Positions 1 to 5,662 of a stretch of 9,829 nt of DNA are shown piece by piece; the first letter of the stretch is position 1, and each line of letters begins with the position of its first letter. Made by a program: the position numbers and the translations under genes. Source of the DNA: Rubritepida sp. (GTDB lineage Bacteria; Pseudomonadota; Alphaproteobacteria; Acetobacterales; Acetobacteraceae); the NCBI GenBank assembly GCA_014376425.1, contig JACMRO010000483.1, positions 1-9,829 of the forward strand. The letters are read 5' to 3'. Under the pieces are notes generated by a model that ran no database searches, was not told where the DNA came from, and saw nothing but the letters and a program-made list of their open reading frames with translations.

Positions 1-205
1 CGTCGGCCGGGTCGCCGGCGGGTGGAACGCCCAGGCGTTGGGTCGAAGGTTCGAGGCGCTTGCGGTGGTGGCGGCCCCCAAGTCATTGGGGGACTTGCGT
101 AAGCATTACCACAAGGCACTGGAGGCCAAGTTGGTCGTCGAGCTGGCGCGGGATCTGACGAGCCATTCGATCAGCGATATCGAGGCAGCGCTGGCGAAGG
201 CCTGA
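1..205 (+). CDS. Host attachment protein, C-terminal part (5' end outside window)
   Basis: The reading frame is open from the window edge (first full codon at 2) to TGA at 203-205, giving 67 visible residues. The visible segment contains AAPKSLGDLRKHYHKALEAK followed by an LVVELARDLTSHSISDIEAAL-type tail. This matches the C-terminal pattern of the family annotated as 'host attachment protein' or 'protein required for attachment to host cells' (COG5622-like): a hydrophobic strand, then P-x-x-LG-x-LRK, a basic helix, and an acidic ELxxDLTxH...IE end. The biochemical role of this family is poorly established; the name comes from plant-associated bacteria. The next gene is 450 bp downstream, so it ends its transcription unit. 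The assignment rests on recalled family motifs. The N-terminal half cannot be judged. Confidence 0.75.
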   Translation, partial: VGRVAGGWNAQALGRRFEALAVVAAPKSLGDLRKHYHKALEAKLVVELARDLTSHSISDIEAALAKA

Positions 206-305
206 CAATCCGGCGGTGTCGAGCGGCGGGGTGTCCGCACGAGGGCGCGGCGGGGGTCTTGTCGTACGGGTGCTGCACACGCAGCGTCCTCTGCGGTGTT
301 AGCTT

Positions 306-358
306 GGCAAGGCATGGTTTCAGGCTCTGGGTTCCAGGAAGCCAATCTGATGCCTGCC
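306..358. repeat. Imperfect long hairpin in the non-coding region
   Basis: Outer stem: GGCA-A-GGCAT (306-315, one bulged A) pairs with ATGCC-TGCC (350-358). An internal loop follows. The inner stem is GGCT (323-326) with AGCC (340-343), then CTGG (327-330) with CCAG (334-337), a GA bulge at 338-339 and a GTT loop at 331-333. It could be a structured leader or small RNA, the decayed terminator of the upstream gene, or chance pairing. No T-tract follows immediately. Confidence 0.35.
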
Positions 359-514
359 TTATCCTTACCGATCGCTGTAATGGGGGTAGGGGTTCTGGGT
401 CGTGGGCTCCGGCATGACGCTAACGTTTGGGCAAGCCATCCTTTTTCATAGGAAATAAAAGCTGGCACAGGCCGGCGATCGGCCTTGGTTTATGCTACAC
501 AGGGATCTAGTCGT

Positions 515-528
515 CGCAGCGCGCTGCG
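515..528. promoter_or_regulatory. 14-bp perfect palindrome upstream of the RTX gene
   Basis: CGCAGCGCGCTGCG reads the same on both strands. It lies about 130 bp upstream of the RTX start and about 20 bp after a TATGCT that could be a -10 element. It is a possible operator or leader hairpin. GC-rich palindromes of this size do occur by chance in GC-rich DNA. Confidence 0.3.
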
Positions 529-644
529 GGGCTTGGCAAGAATGTTCGCCTTTTTCGGATTTCCCGGTCGAAAGGTGTCCGGCCGCGTGTCGTCCCTTCA
601 CCCGACGATCATGGTGCGCCACCCTCTAGCTGGGTCGCCCGCCT

Positions 645-649
645 AGGAA
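645..649 (+). promoter_or_regulatory. Ribosome binding site of the RTX gene
   Basis: AGGAA sits 6 nt before ATG 656. It supports this start over any downstream one. Confidence 0.6.
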
Positions 650-655
650 TTCCCT

Positions 656-2770
656 ATGACCATCCGCACTGTTGGCCCAGCATCGGCCTTCCCGAACATC
701 GCTGCCGCCATGCTGGCCGCCAACGCCGGCGACATCGTGCAGATCGAGAGCGGCTATGGCCAGGAAAGCGCGGCCGTCACCCATAACGGGATGACCGTGA
801 CGGGGCTCGCCAGCTCTACCGGCATCGTGCTGCAGCTGGGCACCGGCATCGCGACCTTCACCGCCGGCGGCACGGCGCCTTTCACCATTCTCGACGCGCC
901 AGACGGCAACGGCATCGTCGGCAATGCGGGTGACAATCTCATCACCGTCAGCAACGGCGTCGATGCGGTGGATGGGGGCGCAGGCATCGACCGGCTGATC
1001 GTGGACTACCGTCAGGCGACGGCCGCGGTGACCGGCAATTCGACATCCAACTTCACCGAAGCCGGGGGGCTTCGCTCGGTTACCATCACCGCGGGGACGA
1101 TCGAGCATTTCACGGTGCTCACCGGCGCCGGCGCGGATACCATCACGACCGGCGCGGGGGATGACACCATCGATGTCGGCGGCGGCGCCAACACGGTGAC
1201 GGCGGGCAACGGCCGCAACAGTGTTACCGGCGGCAGCGGCGCCGACACCGTCACCACCGGCGACGGCGATGACATCATCAGTGTGGGCGACGGCTCCAAC
1301 ACCGTGCAGGGCGGTCAGGGCTTCAACATCATCACCGGCGGCAGCGGTGCCGACAACCTGACCGCGCTCGACGGCGGCAACGTCATCGATGGCGGCGACG
1401 GCACCAACACCCTGACCAGCGGCGCGGGCGACGACATCATCCTCTCTGGTTATGGCAGCGCCACGATCAGCGCTGGCGCCGGGCGTGATGTCATCACCGT
1501 CAAGGCCGGCATGGTCTCGGTCGAGGCCGGCGCGGGGGATGACCGGCTGATCGTGGATTATTCCGCCCTGGCGACGGCGGTGAACGGCGGCGTGACAGGC
1601 GGCGGCCTGGGCGGCGGCTACACCGGGTATGCCAGCGATGGCGGCGTCGCCACGGTCGTTTTCGTGGGCACCGAGAACCTGACCGTGAGCCTGGGCTCGG
1701 GCAACGACACGTTCGCCGCCGGCGACGGCATCGACGTGCTGGCCGGCAATGGCGGCGACGATGTACTGAACGGCGCCGGCGGCAACGACCAACTTTCCGG
1801 CGGCGTCGGGAGCGACCAGCTTTTCGGCGGCGGCGGGCGCGACACGCTGGACGGCGGCGCTGGCGATGACGCCATCCAGGGCGGCGCCGGCAACGACCTC
1901 ATGGTGGGCGGTACCGGCAATGACGGCTACGTGGTGGACGATCTGGGCGATGTGATCGTCGAGCAGACGGGCGAAGGCGTGGACACCGCCTTTGTCAATG
2001 TCGATGGCTGGATCAACCTGAGCGGCGTCGAGATCGCCAGGCTGTCGGGGGCGGCGGTGCTGCTCTACGGCTCGCACGGTGATGAGGATCTGGTGGCGAA
2101 CCAGCTGCAGGCCTCCACCGTGGATGCGATGGGCGGCAACGACGTGGTCTGGGGCAGCGCCTTCAACGATGTGCTGAACGGCAATCTGGGCGACGACATT
2201 ATCCGCGGCCAGGGCGGCATGGACCAGATGTTCGGCGGCGCCGGCAACGACCAGTTCGTCGTTTTCGATGCTGGCTCCTTCGTGCATGAGAATGCGGGGG
2301 AGGGATATGACGTCGTCTATTTTGTCGGCTCGGGCACATTCGATATCGGCGCCAATGTCGAGGAGGCGCGGTTGGCGGTCAGCGGCACTGGGCTTCTGGG
2401 CAATGCCGGCGACAATCTGTTGGTGGGCAACAATTCGGGCTTGGCGTCGCGGCTGGTGGGCGGTGGCGGGCAGGACACGCTATGGGGGACGGCGGCGGCC
2501 GACACGCTGGTCGGCGGCGCAGGCAATGATACCTTCTACAGCCAGGGCGGCGCAGATATTTTCCTTTACGATGCTCCGGGCTGGGGGATCGACCAGATCG
2601 CCGGTTTTAGCCCGGGCGCGCGTCTGCAATTCAGCGCGGCGAGTGGGGTGACGCAGTTCAATCAGCTCAACCTGAACATCGCCAACGGCAACACGCAGGT
2701 CAATTACGGCGCGGAAGTCATCCTGGTGTTCGGCGCGGCGCTGAGCGCGACGGATTTCATTTTCGGCTAG
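656..2770 (+). CDS. RTX-type calcium-binding repeat protein, probably type I secreted
   Basis: The gene encodes 704 residues. The N-terminal ~80 residues (TVGPASAFPNIAAAM, AGDIVQIESG) resemble the first turns of a pectate-lyase-like beta-helix. Calcium-binding nonapeptides (GGxGxDxLx) form blocks at residues ~158-260 (about eleven), ~361-424 (seven in tandem, e.g. GGAGDDAIQ, GGAGNDLMV), ~492-534 and ~601-634. No Sec signal peptide is present. The C-terminus ALSATDFIFG, a hydrophobic tail after acidic/hydroxyl residues, fits alphaproteobacterial type I secretion signals. By family knowledge, such repeats fold into Ca2+-filled parallel beta-rolls after export. No enzymatic domain is recognised, so the role (surface, matrix or adhesion protein) is inferred only. 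No T1SS genes are in the window. Two internal duplications are listed separately. The start is set by AGGAA at 645-649. Confidence 0.88.
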   Translation: MTIRTVGPASAFPNIAAAMLAANAGDIVQIESGYGQESAAVTHNGMTVTGLASSTGIVLQLGTGIATFTAGGTAPFTILDAPDGNGIVGNAGDNLITVSNGVDAVDGGAGIDRLIVDYRQATAAVTGNSTSNFTEAGGLRSVTITAGTIEHFTVLTGAGADTITTGAGDDTIDVGGGANTVTAGNGRNSVTGGSGADTVTTGDGDDIISVGDGSNTVQGGQGFNIITGGSGADNLTALDGGNVIDGGDGTNTLTSGAGDDIILSGYGSATISAGAGRDVITVKAGMVSVEAGAGDDRLIVDYSALATAVNGGVTGGGLGGGYTGYASDGGVATVVFVGTENLTVSLGSGNDTFAAGDGIDVLAGNGGDDVLNGAGGNDQLSGGVGSDQLFGGGGRDTLDGGAGDDAIQGGAGNDLMVGGTGNDGYVVDDLGDVIVEQTGEGVDTAFVNVDGWINLSGVEIARLSGAAVLLYGSHGDEDLVANQLQASTVDAMGGNDVVWGSAFNDVLNGNLGDDIIRGQGGMDQMFGGAGNDQFVVFDAGSFVHENAGEGYDVVYFVGSGTFDIGANVEEARLAVSGTGLLGNAGDNLLVGNNSGLASRLVGGGGQDTLWGTAAADTLVGGAGNDTFYSQGGADIFLYDAPGWGIDQIAGFSPGARLQFSAASGVTQFNQLNLNIANGNTQVNYGAEVILVFGAALSATDFIFG
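923..1186 (+). repeat. RTX protein duplicated module, copy 1
   Basis: Residues 90-177 share a layout with residues 274-367: (D)xITV, a V-x-GGAG turn, DRLIVDY, a T-A-V-x-G stretch, a variable glycine-rich loop, a V..(G)T(I/E) strand, LTG/LGSG-x-(A/N)DT, then GDG/GAG repeats. The 17-nt DNA segment encoding DRLIVD is identical in both copies (989-1005 and 1541-1557), while the rest has diverged. This points to an internal duplication of a module of about 90 residues inserted between RTX blocks. Confidence 0.65.
1475..1756 (+). repeat. RTX protein duplicated module, copy 2
   Basis: Residues 274-367. This copy has a longer glycine-rich loop (residues ~309-330) than copy 1 and leads directly into the tandem seven-nonapeptide block. 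See copy 1 for the shared landmarks. Confidence 0.65.
1919..2050 (+). repeat. Inter-RTX module of the D-x-GD-VxExxGEGxD type, copy 1
   Basis: Residues 422-465 run NDGYVVDDLGDVIVEQTGEG, then VDTAF, a short strand region and GVEIARLSG. The pattern Y-V-V-D-x-x-G-D-V-(x)-E-x-x-G-E-G-x-D-(x)n-NVE-x-(L/R)-L-x-G is a common linker between nonapeptide arrays in alphaproteobacterial RTX proteins. A second, weaker copy lies at residues 532-578. Confidence 0.6.
2249..2389 (+). repeat. Inter-RTX module, copy 2
   Basis: Residues 532-578 (DQFVVFDAGSFVHENAGEGY, then DVVYF, NVEEARLAVSG) match the copy at residues 422-465 in layout: FVV-D-x-G, H/VxE-x-AGEG-x-D, then VE-x-ARL-x-SG. It is followed by LLGNAGDNLLVGN, which also echoes GIVGNAGDNLITV at residues 87-98. 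Confidence 0.6.
2767..2770. other. Overlapping convergent stop codons in CTAG
   Basis: The RTX gene ends with TAG at 2768-2770 (+). The enolase-superfamily gene ends with TAG at 2769-2767 (-). The two coding regions overlap by 4 bp, counting stop codons, with no intergenic space. Any terminator for either transcript must lie inside the other gene. Confidence 0.9.
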
Positions 2771-3870
2771 GCCTGACCGCCGATCCGGTAGTCCCGCAGC
2801 ACCTCCGGCCGGAACGCCAGGCCATGGCCTGGCGTCTCCGGCGCCGTGATGAACCCGGCCTCGATGACGGGCCTCTGCACCCACAAATCATCCAGTAACC
2901 CCATCTGCTCGGCCCAGGCCGCGTTGGGGATGGACGCCAGCAGGTGCACATTCAGTTCAGGGAAAAGATGCGGCGCCATCGTCATCCCCCAGGTGTCGGC
3001 CACGGTGGCGATCTTGCGCAGCTCGGTCAGGCCGCCGCGCATCGGGTCGGGCTGCAGGATGGGCAGGCGGGGGTGCTCGAAGAAGGGCTTCAGGCCGGCG
3101 CGGCCGAAATGCGTCTCGCCGCCGACAATGCGCATGTCCAACGCCTCGGCGCAGCGCAGGTAGCCGGCGTGGTCGTCGGGCAGGACCGGTTCTTCCAGCC
3201 AGTACACGTCATACTCCTGGATGCGGCGGCCGGCATGGATGGCGACGTCGGCGGTCCAGCCCATGTTGACGTCGATCATGATGTCGATGTCCGGCCCCAG
3301 CGCCTCACGCATGCGGCGGACGTTCTGCACATCCTCCCGCCAGTCGCCGATATGGGCGACCTGCATTTTTATCGCCGTGTAGCCCTGGCCCACGAAATGC
3401 TGCGCCTTGGCGATCATCCCGTCGCCGCGGGTGCCCCGGAAGCAGCCGCTGCCATAGATCGGGATACGGGCCTGATGATGCCCCCACAGCCGGTGCAGCG
3501 GCATGCCGGCGGCGCGCCCGACCACATCCCACAGCGCGATGTCGATGGCCGACTGCGCCATCATCGTCACCCCGCCACCGCCGGCGGTGAGCGTGGAACG
3601 CCATAAGGCCTGCCAGATCGCTTCCACCTCGGTGGCGTCGCGGCCGATCACCTGTGGCGCCATCGCCTCGATGCAGCGCGCGATCACATCCTGCAGCGGC
3701 AGGTTCAGCAGATGAAGATACCCCATACCGGTGATGCCCGACTGGGTGGTGATGTCGACCACGATGAGGTTGCGCATGGCGCCGAGAGGGTGCCCCGTCA
3801 GCCAAGGGTCCTCCGGCCAGGGCAGCTCCAGCCGGGTCACGCGCAGCTCACGTATCGTCAGATCCTGCAT
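2767..3870 (-). CDS. Enolase superfamily enzyme, mandelate racemase subgroup
   Basis: 367 residues, normal for the family. It has an N-terminal capping domain (about 1-125) and a TIM-barrel domain. Mg2+ ligands read as D200 (MIDVN), E226 (WLEEP) and E252 (GGETH). The His-Asp dyad of the mandelate racemase subgroup is present: D275 (LQPDPMRGG) and H301 (MAPHLF). E321 (AAWAE) aligns with Glu317 of P. putida mandelate racemase. The first lysine is K168 (YTAIKMQ), but the second position of the usual KxK motif is Q170. By family knowledge the chemistry is proton abstraction alpha to a carboxylate, as in racemisation or acid-sugar dehydration; the substrate cannot be read from sequence. The start is ATG 3870, preceded by GGAGGAA. 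An upstream in-frame extension to 3978 would cross the intergenic dyad and looks non-coding. The divergent operon suggests a shared pathway. Confidence 0.88.
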   Translation of the reverse strand: MQDLTIRELRVTRLELPWPEDPWLTGHPLGAMRNLIVVDITTQSGITGMGYLHLLNLPLQDVIARCIEAMAPQVIGRDATEVEAIWQALWRSTLTAGGGGVTMMAQSAIDIALWDVVGRAAGMPLHRLWGHHQARIPIYGSGCFRGTRGDGMIAKAQHFVGQGYTAIKMQVAHIGDWREDVQNVRRMREALGPDIDIMIDVNMGWTADVAIHAGRRIQEYDVYWLEEPVLPDDHAGYLRCAEALDMRIVGGETHFGRAGLKPFFEHPRLPILQPDPMRGGLTELRKIATVADTWGMTMAPHLFPELNVHLLASIPNAAWAEQMGLLDDLWVQRPVIEAGFITAPETPGHGLAFRPEVLRDYRIGGQA

Positions 3871-3873
3871 GGG

Positions 3874-3880
3874 TTCCTCC
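3874..3880 (-). promoter_or_regulatory. Ribosome binding site deciding the start of the MR-subgroup gene
   Basis: GGAGGAA on the minus strand, followed by CCC and ATG at 3870. This strong Shine-Dalgarno excludes the in-frame upstream start near 3978. Confidence 0.8.
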
Positions 3881-3893
3881 GCAACGATCAGAC

Positions 3894-3949
3894 ACGCACG
3901 CAGCGGTGCCCGCAAGTTGCGCCAGTGGCGGAACTGCGCGAGCGTGCGT
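3894..3949. repeat. Outer 8-bp inverted repeat in the divergent promoter region
   Basis: ACGCACGC (3894-3901) and GCGTGCGT (3942-3949) are perfect inverted arms. They surround the 21-bp dyad at 3915-3935 almost symmetrically (centres 3921.5 and 3925). They could be extra operator half-sites. Confidence 0.4.
3915..3935. promoter_or_regulatory. Candidate operator: 21-bp dyad between divergent genes
   Basis: AGTTGCGCC (3915-3923) and GGCGGAACT (3927-3935) flank the centre AGT. Nine of ten base pairs about G3925 are complementary; the single mismatch is G3919/G3931. It lies in the middle of the 107-bp gap between the minus-strand MR-subgroup gene (start 3870) and the plus-strand operon (start 3978), where one regulator could control both directions. 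No regulator gene is in the window, so the binding protein is unknown. Confidence 0.6.
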
Positions 3950-3977
3950 CCGGAAACACGCCCACGGAAGGCCCACA

Positions 3978-4703
3978 ATGGACGCCGACATCAAGGCCCA
4001 GCTCGCTCCCACCGGCGTGCTGCGCGCCGGCATCAACATGAGCAACTTCCTGCTGGTGAACAGCCGCGACGCCGCCGGCGGCCCGCAGGGCGTGTCGCCC
4101 GGCATGGCCGCAGCCATCGCGTCCCGGCTGGGCGTACCTGTGCGCTACGTGCCCTACCCCCGGCCGGGCGAGCTGGCCGATGCGGTGGGGCGCGACGAAT
4201 GGGACATCGGCCTGATCGGCGCAGAGCCGCAACGTGCCGAGCGCATCGCCTTCACCGCCGCCTATGCGCAGATCGAGGCGACCTACCTGGTGCCCGCCGG
4301 CTCGCCCATTACCGCCATCGACCAGGTCGACCGGCCCGGCATCCGCATCGCCGTCACCGCCCGCTCGGCCTATGACCTGTGGCTGGAGCGCAATATCCGC
4401 CACGCCACCCTGACCCGCACCGACAGCCTCGACAGCGCTTGCGAGGTGTTCATGGCGAATGGGCTGGAGGCCCTGGCCGGGCTGCGGCCGCGGCTGTTGA
4501 GCGATGTGGCGAAACTGCCCGGCGCGCGCATCCTGGCCGGCGAGTTCACCGCCGTGCAGCAGGCCATCGGCACCGCGCGTGGCAATACAGCCGCCGCCGC
4601 CTTCCTGCATGAGTTCGTCGAGGAGGCGAAGGCCAGCGGCCTGGTCGCGCGGCTCATCGCCGAGCATGGGGTCAACGGCCTTTCGGTCGGCGACGCCGCG
4701 TGA
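3978..4703 (+). CDS. Solute-binding protein family 3-like protein without signal peptide
   Basis: 241 residues with the layout of the amino-acid-type (SBP_bac_3) fold. Residues 13-22 (GVLRAGINMS) form the first strand; 39-60 (VSPGMAAAIASRLGVPVRYV) carry the 'G-x-x-x-D/A-x-A' helix, with A in place of the usual D; 65-80 (ELADAVGRDEWDIGLI), 89-106 (RIAFTAAYAQIEATYLVP) and 121-127 continue lobe 1 and the hinge; 195-231 form the C-terminal helices (FLHEFVEEAKASG). Such proteins normally bind a small solute in the periplasm for an ABC transporter. No signal peptide, lipobox or membrane segment is present, and no permease or ATPase gene is adjacent. It may act in the cytoplasm or be exported by another route. 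ATG 3978 has GGAAGG at 3966-3971. The stop overlaps the next gene by 4 bp (GTGA), suggesting translational coupling. Confidence 0.8.
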   Translation: MDADIKAQLAPTGVLRAGINMSNFLLVNSRDAAGGPQGVSPGMAAAIASRLGVPVRYVPYPRPGELADAVGRDEWDIGLIGAEPQRAERIAFTAAYAQIEATYLVPAGSPITAIDQVDRPGIRIAVTARSAYDLWLERNIRHATLTRTDSLDSACEVFMANGLEALAGLRPRLLSDVAKLPGARILAGEFTAVQQAIGTARGNTAAAAFLHEFVEEAKASGLVARLIAEHGVNGLSVGDAA

Positions 4704-5662
4704 GCCGGATCGTTGTCGTGACGGGCGGCATGGTCGATGAGGCTGTGGTGCAGGAAATGGCGCCGGACGGCTTCGAGCTGCTGGTCGCCGGCCCCGGCAG
4801 CCCGGAATGGCTGCCCGCTCTGGCCGGCGCGTCCTATCTCGTCGGCTTCGCTGACATGCTGGTGCGGGACGGGCTCTACGCCGCCGCACCCGGCCTGCGG
4901 CTCGTGCAGGTGCTCAGCGCCGGCTATGACCGCGCCGACCTGGGGGCCGCGCGTCGCGCCGGCGTGCCGCTGGCCAATAATGGCGGCGCCAATTCGGTGG
5001 CGGTGTCGGAACACGCCCTGCTGCTGATGCTTGCCGTCTCCCGCCAGCTCATCCGCCAGCACGCCAATGTCGTGGCCGGGCGCTGGCGCGGCAACGCCAC
5101 CCCCCGGCTGCACGAGCTGCGCGGCAAGGTGCTGGGCATCATCGGCATCGGGACCATCGGCAAGAAGGTCGCGCGGCTGGCCCAGGCCTTTGGCATGATC
5201 GTGCACTATTACGACATCGCCCGCCTGCCGGAGGACCAGGAGGACCTGCTGAACGTCCGCTTCCGGCTGTTCCGTGAACTGCTGCGGACGTCGGACGTGG
5301 TGTCGCTGCACGTGCCGCTGAACGAACGCAGCCGGCACATGCTGGGCGCGCGCGAACTGGCGTGGCTGCGGTCCACCGCCATCCTGGTCAACACCAGCCG
5401 CGGCCCGGTGATCGACGAGGTGGCGCTGCATGTCGCCCTCAGCGCCGGGACCTTCGCCGGTGCGGGGCTGGACGTCTTCGACCAGGAGCCGCCCCCGGCC
5501 GACAATCCGCTATTCAGTCTCGATAATGTGGTGCTGACCGCGCACATGGCCGGCCCGACGCAGGAGAGCAACATCGCCCGCCTGCGCAACGCCTTCGACA
5601 ACGTGCAGCGCGTCGAGCGGGGCGAGAAACCGCTTTGGGTCGTGCCGGAACTGCTGCCATGA
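4700..5662 (+). CDS. D-2-hydroxyacid dehydrogenase, NAD-dependent type
   Basis: 320 residues, typical length. It should interconvert a D-2-hydroxy acid and a 2-oxo acid with a nicotinamide cofactor in the cytoplasm. The Rossmann motif is G149-x-G151-x-x-G154 (GIGTIGKKVA). D172 at the end of the next strand (HYYD) favours NAD over NADP. The catalytic triad is complete: R234 (NTSRGPVID), E263 (DVFDQEP) and H282 (LTAHMAG). SAGYDRAD (73-80) is the usual substrate-loop region. The exact substrate (glyoxylate/hydroxypyruvate, phosphoglycerate-like or other) cannot be told. The GTG start is chosen because it gives the first beta strand (RIVVVT) and forms a GTGA overlap with the upstream stop; ATG 4730 would delete that strand. 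It likely acts in the same pathway as the MR-subgroup enzyme. Confidence 0.9.
   Translation: MSRIVVVTGGMVDEAVVQEMAPDGFELLVAGPGSPEWLPALAGASYLVGFADMLVRDGLYAAAPGLRLVQVLSAGYDRADLGAARRAGVPLANNGGANSVAVSEHALLLMLAVSRQLIRQHANVVAGRWRGNATPRLHELRGKVLGIIGIGTIGKKVARLAQAFGMIVHYYDIARLPEDQEDLLNVRFRLFRELLRTSDVVSLHVPLNERSRHMLGARELAWLRSTAILVNTSRGPVIDEVALHVALSAGTFAGAGLDVFDQEPPPADNPLFSLDNVVLTAHMAGPTQESNIARLRNAFDNVQRVERGEKPLWVVPELLP

Larger units (their letters stand above)
302..540 (+). repeat. Direct repeat GCTTGGCAAG, two copies
   Basis: Identical 10-mers lie at 302-311 and 531-540. Each contains the 9-bp dyad CTTG-G-CAAG. A related TTGGGCAAG lies at 427-435. They could be protein-binding half-sites upstream of the RTX gene. 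With only two perfect copies, chance remains possible. Confidence 0.3.
206..655. other. 450-bp non-coding region upstream of the RTX gene
   Basis: No convincing coding frame is present. Short frames here have arbitrary composition and no family motifs. The region holds an imperfect long hairpin (306-358), a spaced inverted repeat GTTAGC (298-303) / GCTAAC (419-424), a 10-bp direct repeat GCTTGGCAAG (302-311 and 531-540), an AT-richer patch (about 436-460, CTTTTTCATAGGAAATAAAA), a small hairpin AGGCCG/CGGCCT (469-474/480-485) and a 14-bp palindrome (515-528). A TATGCT at 491-496 is a possible -10 element, but no good -35 lies at the right distance. The region presumably carries the terminator of the upstream gene and the promoter and 5' leader of the RTX gene. 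None of these can be fixed exactly. Confidence 0.6.

Noticed and set aside
106..468. Short overlapping minus-strand frames in the first 470 bases.
   Set aside because: They run through the end of the host attachment gene and the non-coding region, with no ribosome binding site or family similarity.
463..477. Possible sigma-54 promoter beginning TGGCAC.
   Set aside because: The required GC at the -12 element is absent at the correct spacing (CG instead), and there is no TTGC-like box.
1140..1930. Regular GGC-rich DNA periodicity that could suggest a tandem-repeat or CRISPR-like array.
   Set aside because: The periodicity is the 27-nt codon pattern of RTX nonapeptides. Units are degenerate at DNA level and there are no unique spacers between identical repeats.
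626..2287. A 553-residue open frame on the minus strand opposite the RTX gene.
   Set aside because: Its composition (repeated A/V/G/D/H runs) is what the complement of GGxGxD codons yields. It has no recognisable fold or ribosome binding site, while the plus-strand RTX frame is unmistakable.
3871..3978. N-terminal extension of the MR-subgroup enzyme to 403 residues, starting near 3978 on the minus strand.
   Set aside because: The extra 36 residues lie over the intergenic dyad, match no family segment and overlap the start of the divergent gene. GGAGGAA immediately before ATG 3870 marks the true start.
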